Shown piece by piece: positions 45,087 to 53,865 of a DNA stretch of 64,000 bases. The first letter of the stretch is position 1. Every line of letters starts with the position of its first letter. The position numbers and the translations under genes are program-made. Origin of the DNA: CALNYS01 sp942490855 (GTDB taxonomy: Bacteria > Planctomycetota > Phycisphaerae > Phycisphaerales > UBA1924). The stretch is taken from the NCBI GenBank assembly GCA_942490855.1, contig CALNYS010000005.1, positions 617,883 through 681,882 on the forward strand. Reading direction: 5' to 3'. Under the pieces are notes generated by a model. The model did no database searches, was not told the DNA's origin, and was given only the letters and a program-made list of their open reading frames with translations.

Positions 45087-45560
45087 ATGCGCAGTCTTCC
45101 GAAAGAGGCTTCTCCAACCTGGTGTGTGGACCTGGCCAAGAGCCTGTGCGCCCAGCGGATCACGGACCGTGTCAGCGTCGCGGTGCTGTTTTTGAACCGC
45201 GACCGCGAGCCGCGGATCGACCATCGGAGCGCGCCCGGCATCGCTCGCCCCGATGAGGCGCGGGGGCTGGACTACGAGGAGTGCAAGGAGTTCCTTGCCC
45301 GGGTCGCCCCGCTGGTCGCGGAGAAGATGAACGCGAACCGTCAGCCCATTTTGCTCGAACTCCCCAAACTCTCTGGATCGCCCGGTTTTCTCGCGGTCTT
45401 GCCGGTGGGGACGACCGAGCGCCCCCGGTGGGTCGCGGTGGAGTGCGCGTCGGCGGCGCACGTTGACGCCGATGAGTTCGTGCACGTGGTCCGGTATGCG
45501 ATGACGCATCTGGTGCCGCAAGCGGTCATCGCGTTCCAGCAGTACACGGGCGAGTTTTAA
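45087..45560 (+). CDS. Uncharacterised cytoplasmic protein
   Basis: The ATG at 45087 gives about 158 residues (MRSLPKEASPTWCVDLAKSL); ATG 45003 or 45021 would lengthen it by 28 or 22 residues. The body has RITDRVSVAVLFLNRDREPRIDHRSAPGIARPDEARGLDYEECKEFLARVAPLVAEKMN and VAVECASAAHVDADEFVHVVRYAMTHLVPQAVIAFQQY. No signal peptide or catalytic motif is seen. The fold might be GAF-like, but I cannot support this. Confidence 0.5.
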   Translation: MRSLPKEASPTWCVDLAKSLCAQRITDRVSVAVLFLNRDREPRIDHRSAPGIARPDEARGLDYEECKEFLARVAPLVAEKMNANRQPILLELPKLSGSPGFLAVLPVGTTERPRWVAVECASAAHVDADEFVHVVRYAMTHLVPQAVIAFQQYTGEF

Positions 45561-45620
45561 GCGGCGCCACGCGGCGCGCCCGGCTTGCGGCGCAATCCAG
45601 CGGTCCCTTAATGAACAAAG

Positions 45621-45647
45621 CGGGGCGGGTCTTGGCGACCCGCCCCG
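45621..45647 (-). terminator. Likely terminator for the FG-GAP repeat gene
   Basis: An 11-base-pair perfect stem (45621-45631 with 45637-45647, loop TTGGC) is followed on the minus strand by CTTTGTT. It lies 33 bases past the minus-strand stop of the 45681-46976 gene. A weak U tract makes efficiency uncertain. Confidence 0.55.
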
Positions 45648-45680
45648 GCATCGTTGGCGTTCTGGATGCGTTCTCGAGGT

Positions 45681-46976
45681 TCAGAACGTCCAGGCCGCGA
45701 TGAGAATCGCGAGGTCGGCGGCCCCCACGGCCCCGTCCCCGGACAGGTCGCAGGGACCCGAGCCGCCCCACGCCGCGATGAGGATGGCCAGGTCGGTGGC
45801 GTTCACGCCGCCGTCGGCGTTGATATCCGCGGGGTTGGGCGTGACGCTCTGGTTCTTGAGGACGGTCACCTCACCGGTGAAGATCCCGTCGTTGGAGATG
45901 ACGAGGTCTTCGTCGCCGTCGTTGTCGAGATCGCGGGTCGCGACGTGGTTGGGCTGGAGCCCGGTCGTCAGGGTCCCGCCCGATTCGAAGGCGCCGCCGA
46001 CGTTGCGCAGGAACTGGACGTGGTCGCGCGGGTTGTTGGTGATCGCGAGGTCGGCGTTCCCGTCGTTGTCGATATCAACGGCGCCGATCGCGGTCGTCCA
46101 GAACAGGGTGTCGCCGATCTCCACAGACTCGGCGAAGGACCCGCCAGTGTTGACGAGCAGATCGATGGGGCCCTGGTGGCTGGCGGTCGCGACGTCGAGA
46201 TCGCCGTCGTTGTCGAAGTCGATCAGCGCGAAGCCGATGGTCTCTTCGCTGACGGGGTACACCTCTGAGGACTGGTTGAACACGCCATCGCCGGTGTTGC
46301 GGAACACGGTGATCGTGCCCGAGCCGCGGTTGGACGAGATGATGTCGAGGTCGCCGTCGACGTCGAGGTCGTGGAGGCGGACCTCGGAGGGGTCGAAGAC
46401 GTTGTCGTTGTAGGTGACGATGGGCGCGAAGACGCCGGCGCCGTTGTTCATGAGCACGCCGACCGCGTGGAGCCCGACGCCTCGGAGGGCGGCGATGATG
46501 TCGGGCGCGCCGTCGCCGTTGACGTCGCCGGTTGTGACGCGGAGGCCGATCGCGATGACGGAGTACTCGTCGTAGGGCTCGAACCCTCCCCCGGGGAGCC
46601 CGCGGTAGACGCTGACGCTGTTTCCGGGGGAGAAATTCGAGGCCACGAGGTCCATCACGCCGTCGCCGTCGAAGTCGGCGGCGTCGAGGTCGTACATCGC
46701 GGCGACGCCGGGCAGATGGGCGTCCTCGGTGTAGCCACCCTGCCCGTCGTTGATGAGCAGCGTGATGTTGTTGTTGTATTGGGATCCGGTGTGACGCTGC
46801 CCGACTGCGATGTCGAGGAGGCCGTCCTGGTTCCAGTCGCCGAACGCCGTCCCGTTCATCGTGACGCTGTCGGGGAAGGGCATGACGTCGACCTGGAAGT
46901 CGGCGGTGGCGGCGGAGGCGGCGGAGGCGGCGAGGAGCGCGGCGAGCGTGGCGGTCCGGGCGGTTGTGTTGTTCAT
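45681..46976 (-). CDS. Secreted FG-GAP/VCBS repeat protein with dockerin-like tail
   Basis: The 431-residue product has a signal (TATLAALLAASAASAATA) and at least six FG-GAP/VCBS-type repeats (TAFGDWNQDGLLDIAVGQ, DAADFDGDGVMDLVASNF, TGDVNGDGAPDIIAAL, HDLDVDGDLDIISSN, IDFDNDGDLDVATAS, VDIDNDGNADLAITNN), which fold as a beta-propeller. The C-terminus has two dockerin-like segments (DINADGGVNATDLAILIAAWG and DLSGDGAVGAADLAILIAAW). Ca2+ binding through the DxDxDG loops is likely. It should be an exported binding or adhesion protein. Confidence 0.86.
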   Translation of the reverse strand: MNNTTARTATLAALLAASAASAATADFQVDVMPFPDSVTMNGTAFGDWNQDGLLDIAVGQRHTGSQYNNNITLLINDGQGGYTEDAHLPGVAAMYDLDAADFDGDGVMDLVASNFSPGNSVSVYRGLPGGGFEPYDEYSVIAIGLRVTTGDVNGDGAPDIIAALRGVGLHAVGVLMNNGAGVFAPIVTYNDNVFDPSEVRLHDLDVDGDLDIISSNRGSGTITVFRNTGDGVFNQSSEVYPVSEETIGFALIDFDNDGDLDVATASHQGPIDLLVNTGGSFAESVEIGDTLFWTTAIGAVDIDNDGNADLAITNNPRDHVQFLRNVGGAFESGGTLTTGLQPNHVATRDLDNDGDEDLVISNDGIFTGEVTVLKNQSVTPNPADINADGGVNATDLAILIAAWGGSGPCDLSGDGAVGAADLAILIAAWTF

Positions 46977-47034
46977 GGCTGTGATCCTTCTGATTGGTTG
47001 CGTGCGGGGGAGAGCGCGAGCGGCGGCGTTGGGG

Positions 47035-47835
47035 TTAGTCCCACGACGCGATGAGCGAGGCGAGATCGGAGGCGTCCACGACGCCGTCGCTGTTGAGGTC
47101 CGCGGGGCCCGAGGCGCCCCAGCTCGCGATGAGCGCGGCGAGGTCGGTCGCGTCCACGACGCCGTCGGCGTTGAGGTCCGCGGGGTTCGCGGCGGTGAGG
47201 GTTTGCGCGGCGGTGTAGAGCCCGAGATGATCGAAGAGGTAGACCGCCGGGGAATCGACCATCCCGCCGGGGTATGACGCGCGCGTCTCGATGGTCATGC
47301 GCAGCGACATGGCGGTGGTGGAGTCGAAGTTCTGCACCCCGTTCCCGCCCTCGCTGGTGTTGGTGAAGTCGGCGAGGTTGAAATTGTAGACCTGTCTGGT
47401 GGGGTCGAGGAAGACGCGGGGCGAGGTCCACTCGTCGTCGTCGCCGATGGGGTCGATGGCGCCGTCGCCGTCGTCGTCCTCGCCCAGGACGATCTGCAGG
47501 GAGAACGCGCCAGTGGGCGGCGCGACGACCGTGACGCTGAAGACGCTGGGGTTGGCGGGAACGTCGAGGTCGGCCGCGGGGATGAGCGTGTCACCGATGA
47601 CGGCGCCGGCGGCGCTAAAGAACTCATCGGGCTGCCAGAGCACCTCGACGGCCTGCGACTGCCCGCTGTACGCCTCGTCGCTGGAGAGCGAGAGGTTGAT
47701 GCCAGCGACGCCGCCGAAGAACGCGGAGAGGGGCGAGAGCTGCTCGCCGCCCGTTTCGAAGTCCGCGGGCAGTGTCGCGGCGGAGACGGTGGAGGACGCG
47801 AGGGCTGCGAGGAGCGTGGGGGCGATGCGTTTCAT
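47035..47835 (-). CDS. Secreted protein with two dockerin-like repeats
   Basis: ATG 47835 (MKRIAPTLLAALASSTVSA) gives 266 residues with a signal. The middle (LPADFETGGEQLSPLSAFFGGVAGINLSLSSDEAYSGQSQAVEVLWQ, EWTSPRVFLDPTRQVYNFNLADF) looks like a carbohydrate- or ligand-binding beta-sandwich. It ends DLNADGVVDATDLAALIASWG and DLNSDGVVDASDLASLIASWD, near-perfect dockerin-like pairs. Catalytic residues are absent. It is followed, 58 bases on, by the FG-GAP gene on the same strand. Confidence 0.82.
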   Translation of the reverse strand: MKRIAPTLLAALASSTVSAATLPADFETGGEQLSPLSAFFGGVAGINLSLSSDEAYSGQSQAVEVLWQPDEFFSAAGAVIGDTLIPAADLDVPANPSVFSVTVVAPPTGAFSLQIVLGEDDDGDGAIDPIGDDDEWTSPRVFLDPTRQVYNFNLADFTNTSEGGNGVQNFDSTTAMSLRMTIETRASYPGGMVDSPAVYLFDHLGLYTAAQTLTAANPADLNADGVVDATDLAALIASWGASGPADLNSDGVVDASDLASLIASWD

Positions 47836-47923
47836 GCGGGTACTCCGGCGAGGTGGGTGAGGCGAATACCCGCGGCCCCCTGTCGGGAGCTGCGGGTGCA
47901 TGGAGAGAGCGGGAACGTGCGGC

Positions 47924-48361
47924 TTAGTCCTTGTCGAAGGAGCCTGAGAGCATCTTGCCGACACTCACGCTGTCGCCGGGCTGAAGGCGGGGGAAGTCGG
48001 GGTCGATGGGGGTCCCGTCGTCGGGGTCGTCGATCGCCGAGGCGGTGCGGAACTGGATCTCGCCGAAGCCGAAGTCGTTGAGGAACAGCACGCCGAACTG
48101 GACGCCGTTGACGAAGACGCCGAGCGAGGCGCCCGGCTCCCCGTCTTCGACCTCGACGCTGAAGCGCTGGATGAGCGTGTTGCCGCGCTGGCGCTCGCGG
48201 TAGTCGGCCTTGCCCGACGCGAGGGTGTTGCCAGAGAGATCGGCGCGGAGGCGCAGGCGCTGGTCCTGGCCGGCGACGGTGACCTGAGCGGGCATGAACG
48301 CGCCGGCGGTGAAGGTCAGCGCGGCGAGCCCGAGGACCGAGGTCTTGAGCAGGGTTTTCAT
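47924..48361 (-). CDS. Secreted protein of unknown function
   Basis: ATG 48361 has AGGAG about nine bases before it. The 145-residue product starts MKTLLKTSVLGLAALTFTAGAFMPAQVTVAG, a signal peptide, then a beta-rich domain (RLRLRADLSGNTLASGKADYRERQ, FGVFVNGVQFGVLFLNDFGFGEIQFRTASA). It has neither a dockerin-like tail nor a lipobox. I cannot assign a family. It leads the minus-strand string with the two dockerin-tailed genes below it. Confidence 0.7.
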   Translation of the reverse strand: MKTLLKTSVLGLAALTFTAGAFMPAQVTVAGQDQRLRLRADLSGNTLASGKADYRERQRGNTLIQRFSVEVEDGEPGASLGVFVNGVQFGVLFLNDFGFGEIQFRTASAIDDPDDGTPIDPDFPRLQPGDSVSVGKMLSGSFDKD

Positions 48362-48918
48362 TGGGTGTTCTCCTGAGTGAGCGTGTGAGTGAATGGGTCG
48401 TGGTGAGCACGTGCGTCCGTGCGATGCAACGCACACCGCGTGTCCAGAAGTACCGACGATCCGCGTCGTGAAGAACCCCTTGTCAACCCCCGCGGCGCAC
48501 GACAAGGGTTGACCCCACAGCGCGCGCAGCGCGATCGCCGTTTGCAGCGCGCCAGGCCTGTAGGGTCAACCCTTGACGTCGGGCGAACGCGCGGCGCGAA
48601 CCGCTCGATCACGAGCCGCGCGTCGGTGCGCGCCCGGCGCGAACCGTGCGCGCCGGCTGCGTCGGGCTGATCCCTGCGCGGGGCTCGCGACGGGCCGCGC
48701 GGCTCGTCCTCGCCACCGTCGCCGCTTGCTTGTTTGCAATTTGATCGGATAGGGTTACCCCTCGTTGTTCTGGAAGCGAGAGAGGGGGCAGACTGTTTCT
48801 TGTTTGTTTGCAGTAGATTACAGCGACACCCCCCCGCTGCTCGCATCACTCCTTCTTCGGGCTCGCGGGGCCGCGAACGCGAGGTCCGCGGGTACCGTGG
48901 GGACAAGGAGAAGCAGCC
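48362..48918. other. Intergenic region with nested inverted repeats
   Basis: This 557-base region holds a 13-base inverted repeat CAAGGGTTGACCC (48503-48515) and GGGTCAACCCTTG (48563-48575), an eight-base pair CCTTGTC/GACAAGG (about 48479-48485 and 48501-48507), and short GC palindromes. A TTGACC box is embedded in each copy. It separates divergent genes, so it could be a shared regulatory region. I find no gene here. Confidence 0.5.
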
Positions 48919-49701
48919 ATCCGCACCCGCTGGCACAGCTCGACGTCACGACGCGCCTTCACGCTTGTGGAGTTGCTGACGGTGATCGGCGTGATCGGCG
49001 TGCTGGTGTCGCTCCTGCTCTCTGCTGTCGGCGGGGTGCTCGGCACGGCGCGCGGCGTCGCGTGCCAGACGACGCAGCGCGAGGTCGTGCTTTCCTTCCA
49101 GCAGTTTGCGAGCGAAGAGTTCAACGAAGGTCGCGGCGAGGACCGTCGCCTCGGGCGGCGCTTCCGTCTCGCCACGTTCCAGGATGCGCAGTACGGGGTC
49201 GATGAGTTCTGGGCGTGGGGCAGCGACGAGGAGCACACGCCGACGGACCCTGATGCCGGTGATCACATGCGCTGCGCCGAGGTCGGCGGGAGCATCACCC
49301 TGCGGCGCGACATCGAGTGCATGGACGGGGCGATCACGCCCTCGCAGAACATGAGCTACGGCTTTAACCGGCGGCTCCATCGCGAGGAATACACCGACGA
49401 CCGCGGGCGCGTGCGCACGCGTCAGGCGTACCTCACCGAGCAGGTGCTCCAGGCGCGGAACGTGCCCTTGCTCTGGGACGTCGACGCCGAGATCGCGGCG
49501 CAGAAGCACATCTACCCCGGGTTTTCCGCCCCTTCGCTGGACAGCCGGGGCGCCTACGCCCACGAGCGGTTCTGGCACCCTGCGGCCCGTCACAACGCCG
49601 GCGTCAACGTCGCGTTCATCGACGGGCACGTCGAGAGCGCGAAGGACCCGCTCGCGCAGTCATCGTGGAACTGGAGTTACCAGTACGGGGTCCGCCCGTG
49701 A
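48919..49701 (+). CDS. Prepilin-like secreted protein (DUF1559-type)
   Basis: The N-terminal motif RRAFTLVELLTVIGVIGVLVSLLLS is a type IV prepilin leader cut before Phe, and near the C-terminus HNAGVNVAFIDGHVES matches the H-x9-DG motif of DUF1559/prepilin-like planctomycete proteins. No ATG, GTG or TTG lies in a suitable place upstream; the frame is open from ATC at 48919, eight bases after AAGGAG. GTG 48967 falls inside the motif and would delete the cleavage site. The start codon is therefore unusual or a base is missing. It overlaps the next gene by GTGA. Confidence 0.78.
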   Translation: MRTRWHSSTSRRAFTLVELLTVIGVIGVLVSLLLSAVGGVLGTARGVACQTTQREVVLSFQQFASEEFNEGRGEDRRLGRRFRLATFQDAQYGVDEFWAWGSDEEHTPTDPDAGDHMRCAEVGGSITLRRDIECMDGAITPSQNMSYGFNRRLHREEYTDDRGRVRTRQAYLTEQVLQARNVPLLWDVDAEIAAQKHIYPGFSAPSLDSRGAYAHERFWHPAARHNAGVNVAFIDGHVESAKDPLAQSSWNWSYQYGVRP

Positions 49702-51170
49702 CTCGCGCCGCGATCCTGCTGCTGACCGCGGGCGCCCTCGCCACGCACGCGGGCGCCACTGGTTTCGAGACGCTGGTTGACGCCGAGGGCGACGCCGTCG
49801 CGCGCCCTACATCGGTTACGCAGCCGTTCGACGCGGGCGCTCTCCCCGACGTGGTCGCGCTGACTGTTAGCGGCTGGGATCTCAGCGTGAGCGGGGGCGA
49901 TCCGTACACGGGCTCGCACGTCGACGGCGAGAACGCCGACTTGTTTCGCATCGACATCGAGTTCGCCGGGCTCGTGAACCCGCCCGGCGCGCTCGGTCTG
50001 GGCGCGACGACGTGGGATCCCTTCCGCTTCGGCGGCCGCCCGGTTTACGGGTTTCTCGAGCTCAACATCGACCGCGAGCGCGACTCGGGGGGCGAGCTCG
50101 GGGCGACCGCGCGGAACCGCTACCTCGCCAACGCCGCGCGCTTCGGCCAGCGCACATCCGATTCGATCGGGAATCGCCTCGCGACGAACGGCGACGACCT
50201 CGACTCCGACTTCTCTTCCGGCCCGCAGTTCGAGCGATCTGGCGCCGAGTTCGAGTTCGGCTTCTGCGGCTGCTTCGAGACGCAGCTCCTGAATCAGACA
50301 GGGAACATGGACGGCGTGATGGACGAGGGGGAGACCTTCGACGTGCGTGGTCGTTTCTTCCGGCGCGTCGCGTCCTTTTCAAGCGTCAGCGGGATGGAAG
50401 GCGGCTCCTTCGGCGGGACGTACGACCCGATGGTCGAGGTCCGGTTCGCGCACGACGCGCTGAGCGACCGCACGACGGTCAGCTTCGTCGGCGCGCTGAC
50501 GATGGCTGGCGCGGCGACGCTCAGCGGTCAGCCCGAGCAATTCGCTGACTTCCTCGTAGACAACCACTGGAGCGTGTACGAGGCCGCGTACGACATCATC
50601 GACGGCGCGCTTGGTTTGAACGGCCCGATCCCGCCGGACGTCAACGTCCTCCTCGACGAGTGGGATTCGGCGGAGCCCGATGAGCACCTCGACCCGACCC
50701 GCTGGCGCGTGCTCGCCCTCTTCGGCACGACCTACACCACCCAGGGCCCCGAGCGTTTCGTGTGGAGCGACACGGGCTTCGAGGAAACAGAGCACGACTT
50801 CAACGGCGATGCGATCGCCGACGAGACCGACCGCGCCGAGCTCGCATCGTACATCGCGATGTACGACGGCTCCGCGTCCGACGCCGACGGCGTGGTCGAT
50901 GAACGGGTCACGCTCGTCGACCCCGGCGAGAACTTCTGCCTCTACGACGTCACGGGCGATTTCCTGATCGATGGGATGGACCTTGCCGTCTTCGACGGCG
51001 GTCTGCCCGCCGACCTCACAGGCGACGGCGCCGTGGACTCTTCGGATCTCGCCGCGCTGCTCGCCATGTGGAACACGGGCGGGGGTCCAGCGGACCTGAA
51101 CGGCGACGGGGTGGTTGATTCGTCTGATCTGGCGGCGCTTCTTGCCGCGTGGGGAAAGACGGCGCGTTAA
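49698..51170 (+). CDS. Secreted protein with two dockerin-like repeats
   Basis: GTG 49698 overlaps the prepilin stop and gives 490 residues with a signal (TRAAILLLTAGALATHAGA). The body has no known domain; it shows FDAGALPDVVALTVSGWDLSVSGGDPYTGSH, YGFLELNIDRERDSGGELG and HDFNGDAIADETDRAELASYIAMYDGS, plus CGC near 210. It ends DLTGDGAVDSSDLAALLAMW and DLNGDGVVDSSDLAALLAAWG, again a dockerin-like pair. It may be coupled to the prepilin-like gene. Confidence 0.8.
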   Translation: MTRAAILLLTAGALATHAGATGFETLVDAEGDAVARPTSVTQPFDAGALPDVVALTVSGWDLSVSGGDPYTGSHVDGENADLFRIDIEFAGLVNPPGALGLGATTWDPFRFGGRPVYGFLELNIDRERDSGGELGATARNRYLANAARFGQRTSDSIGNRLATNGDDLDSDFSSGPQFERSGAEFEFGFCGCFETQLLNQTGNMDGVMDEGETFDVRGRFFRRVASFSSVSGMEGGSFGGTYDPMVEVRFAHDALSDRTTVSFVGALTMAGAATLSGQPEQFADFLVDNHWSVYEAAYDIIDGALGLNGPIPPDVNVLLDEWDSAEPDEHLDPTRWRVLALFGTTYTTQGPERFVWSDTGFEETEHDFNGDAIADETDRAELASYIAMYDGSASDADGVVDERVTLVDPGENFCLYDVTGDFLIDGMDLAVFDGGLPADLTGDGAVDSSDLAALLAMWNTGGGPADLNGDGVVDSSDLAALLAAWGKTAR

Positions 51171-51832
51171 GCGTTGACGATCCCCTCGCGGATCGCGAGA
51201 CGCATGAGTTCCAGCCGGTCGGAACAGCCGAGCTTGCGCATGACGCTCGTGCGGATCGCTTCGACCCGTTTCACGCTCCGGTGGATCTGGTCGGCGATGT
51301 CTTTCGTGGAATTGCCCTGAGCAATCAGGCGGAACACCTGCGATTCGCGCGGGGTGAGCGAAGCCAGGGGCGAGGTCCCGCCGTCCTTGAGGCACAGGCG
51401 TCCGTCGCGTTCCTCGCAGCGTTCGAGCACCTCGGGGGGGAACGCGAGCTCGCCGGCGGCGACGCGGCGCGCCGCGTCGAAGATCTCATCGAACTCCGTC
51501 GCCTTGTCGATAAACCCGCGCGCGCCGGACGCGATCGCGGCGTCGATGTAGCGAGCGCGGACAGAGGACGTGAGCATCATCACACGCGCATCCGGGCGGA
51601 GTTCCGTGAGGTCGCTGAGCTCGACAAACGCGTCGGCCCCGGGCATGTCGATGTCAAGCAGGATGATGTCAGGGCGATGGGTGTCGTGCGCCTCGATGAG
51701 TCCGTCGGCGGACGACTGGGCGCCAACCCATTCGAAATCGGGCTCGACCTGGATTGCCGATCGCAGACCACGCGTTACGACCGCGTGATCGTCGACCACG
51801 TAGATCCTGATTTGTTTCGCGCTGTCATTCAC
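51167..51832 (-). CDS. LuxR-type response regulator
   Basis: The protein is 221 residues from GTG 51832. It has a receiver domain (VVDDHAVVTRGLRSA, IILLDIDMPGADAF with the phospho-Asp, MLTSSVR, GFIDKA) and a LuxR/NarL DNA-binding domain (LTPRESQVFRLIAQGNSTKDIADQIHRSVKRVEAIRTSVMRKLG). The GTG lies inside the last codons of the histidine kinase, so the two genes overlap and are translated together. It should regulate a promoter, possibly the peptidase gene below it. Confidence 0.92.
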   Translation of the reverse strand: MNDSAKQIRIYVVDDHAVVTRGLRSAIQVEPDFEWVGAQSSADGLIEAHDTHRPDIILLDIDMPGADAFVELSDLTELRPDARVMMLTSSVRARYIDAAIASGARGFIDKATEFDEIFDAARRVAAGELAFPPEVLERCEERDGRLCLKDGGTSPLASLTPRESQVFRLIAQGNSTKDIADQIHRSVKRVEAIRTSVMRKLGCSDRLELMRLAIREGIVNA

Positions 51833-53741
51833 GGTTATTTCCGGCGCGATCCCGAACGATCGCGAGCAGCTCCTTCTCGGAAAAGGATACCGGGAGCCTG
51901 ACCACGTTGGACGGGGGCCAACCCTCGTTCTCTCCCTCGGTCTCGTGCTCGATAAGGGCAACGAAGGCGCCGGGACAGGCCTCGAGGAACTGCATGACGG
52001 GCGCGCGGTTCGCCGGGGACGCGTCGATGACCCACACGTCGGCCTCGGGGGGTTTGCCGCTCTCGGTCTGCGCGACGTGCGCCACGTGGCGCAGGGTGCT
52101 GATGACGTGCGCGGCGAGCCGTTCGTCGCGCACGCTCACGGCGACACGCGGCGCTCCTTCAGCGGCAGAGTCCGCGCGATCGGTGCGCGCCGTCGGGAGT
52201 TCCAGCGTGATCGTCGTTCCCTCCCCGATGCGTGACGCGAGCCAGACCTGCCCCCCCACCGACTCTGTGATGCTGCGCACCATCGCAAGCCCGAGACCGG
52301 ACGACGCCCCACGTTTCTTGGTCGTAAAGAACGGGTCGAACGCGCGCTGCGAAACTTCCTCACTCATCCCCTGCCCGTTGTCGCTCACAGAGAGACGAAC
52401 AAAGCCGGCGCGTTCGGACGCGCACGCGCGGAGTTCAACGCGCACGCCCTCTTCGCCCTCGCACGCGTCTCCGGCGTTGATCAGCAGGTTGAGCACGGCC
52501 TGCGTCAGGTGGTGCGTCGCGACGCCGACCGCGGGGAGCCCGGGTTCGATGTCCTGCGAGAGCTCGCCGCGCCCTTCGAGCCGACTCCGGAACGCGCGTG
52601 TCAGGAGCGCCGAGACCTCCGACCACCACGCCGCGATGTCTGTTTCTCCGTGAGACGCATCGAGGTCCGCCGGGTCGAGCGAGCACAGACGCATGCTCGC
52701 GGCCAGCTGCTGGAGGAAGCGCACGGACTGATGCATCTCGCTCAGACAGTCCCCGGCGGCATCGGGCGCGATGCGGTCGAGGACGTGTAAGCCTGATCGG
52801 ATGGGCAGCAGCAGGTTGTTCAGGTCGTGCGCGACGCCCGCGGCGAACGTGCCAACGGTCGCCAGCCGGTCGGACTCGCGCAGGCTCGCGTGGCTCTCCT
52901 TGAGTTCTCGCGTGCGCTCTTCGACCTGCTCCTCGAGGTTGTCACGAGCCGCGCGCACCTCGGCGTCGGCCTGGTCGAGTTGCTCGAGCATCGCGTTAAA
53001 ACGCTGGGAGAGCAGCCCGATCTCGTCGTTTCCCATCGCAGGCGCGTAGACCGATGACGCGCCCGCCGCCCGTTGGTTCATCGCCTGCTGCACACGGCTT
53101 AATCGCGCGAGCACGAGGCGGTTCATGACGAGCCACGCGACAAGTCCGACCGAGAGGATGGCGCCGAGGAGCGCGAGGATCGTCTCGACGGCCGCGATGC
53201 GCAGCTGCGCGCGCACGGGACGCGCGTCGAGGTGAAGCATGATCGCCCCGTCTACCGGCTCCCCGTGCGGGCGGTCTTCGATCTGCAGCGCCAAGGGCCA
53301 CGAGACGTCGTATTCGAGCGTCTCCCAATGAAAGTGCGGGTGCATGCGGCGCGTTTCGATCGCGTCGAAGAGGTCTTCCTGCACACGCTCGTAGGGGAGC
53401 GAGTCCATCATCACCCCGCGCCACGCGGGTTCGGTAGAGGCAACAACCCTGGGCGGGTCGTCTGACACCACAACGATCAGCGTGACGTCGGGCAGCTCGC
53501 CGAGCTCCGTGACGATCCGCCCGAGCATCTGCGCTTTCGAGTCGGGGCTGACCTCCGCGAAGACGGTGCTGCGGATCATGGTGTCGAGCGCACGCGCGAT
53601 CGATTCGCCGCGACGCTGCATGTGCTCGTCGAGCTGCTGCTGGTACGTCGTTTTGACGAACCACGACCCGGCGAGCCCCACCACGAGGCCCGTCACCACG
53701 AGCGGGATCAGTAGTTTCCAGCGCAAGCCTGTGTGCATCAC
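51825..53741 (-). CDS. Sensor histidine kinase
   Basis: The 638-residue protein has an N-terminal membrane helix (WKLLIPLVVTGLVVGLAGSWF), a periplasmic domain of about 150 residues (RGESIARALDTMIRSTVFAEVSPDS, MHPHFHWETLEYD), a second helix (ETILALLGAILSVGLVAWLV), a HAMP/coiled-coil part, HisKA (AAGVAHDLNNLLLPIRSGL; phospho-His in the AHDLNN box) and HATPase (LLINAGDACEG, SVSDNGQGMSEEV, SSGLGLAMVRSI). The C-terminal about 100 residues are extra and Rossmann-like. A second ATG three bases in is possible. Its RR partner overlaps its end. Confidence 0.92.
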   Translation of the reverse strand: MMHTGLRWKLLIPLVVTGLVVGLAGSWFVKTTYQQQLDEHMQRRGESIARALDTMIRSTVFAEVSPDSKAQMLGRIVTELGELPDVTLIVVVSDDPPRVVASTEPAWRGVMMDSLPYERVQEDLFDAIETRRMHPHFHWETLEYDVSWPLALQIEDRPHGEPVDGAIMLHLDARPVRAQLRIAAVETILALLGAILSVGLVAWLVMNRLVLARLSRVQQAMNQRAAGASSVYAPAMGNDEIGLLSQRFNAMLEQLDQADAEVRAARDNLEEQVEERTRELKESHASLRESDRLATVGTFAAGVAHDLNNLLLPIRSGLHVLDRIAPDAAGDCLSEMHQSVRFLQQLAASMRLCSLDPADLDASHGETDIAAWWSEVSALLTRAFRSRLEGRGELSQDIEPGLPAVGVATHHLTQAVLNLLINAGDACEGEEGVRVELRACASERAGFVRLSVSDNGQGMSEEVSQRAFDPFFTTKKRGASSGLGLAMVRSITESVGGQVWLASRIGEGTTITLELPTARTDRADSAAEGAPRVAVSVRDERLAAHVISTLRHVAHVAQTESGKPPEADVWVIDASPANRAPVMQFLEACPGAFVALIEHETEGENEGWPPSNVVRLPVSFSEKELLAIVRDRAGNNRE

Positions 53742-53801
53742 ACGCGGAATCGTACCTCGTCGCCAGGCGTAGAACGACTCGGGCCAGCGAGCAACGAAAC
53801 G

Positions 53802-53847
53802 AGCGGCGTGCTCATGTTGAATCGTGCGACTCGTTGAGCACGCCGCT
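53802..53847 (-). terminator. Inverted repeat after the subtilase gene
   Basis: AGCGGCGTGCTCA (53802-53814) pairs perfectly with TGAGCACGCCGCT (53835-53847) across a 20-base loop in the gap after the subtilase stop. On the minus strand it is followed by CGTTTCGTTG, only weakly T-rich. It may be a terminator, or an operator for the histidine kinase promoter next to it. Confidence 0.45.
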
Positions 53848-53865
53848 TCCTGTGTTGCGCTCTAA

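Noticed and set aside
48503..48575. Insertion-sequence ends
   Set aside because: The 13-base arms are inverted and 47 bases apart with no transposase or target duplication, so a mobile element is unlikely.
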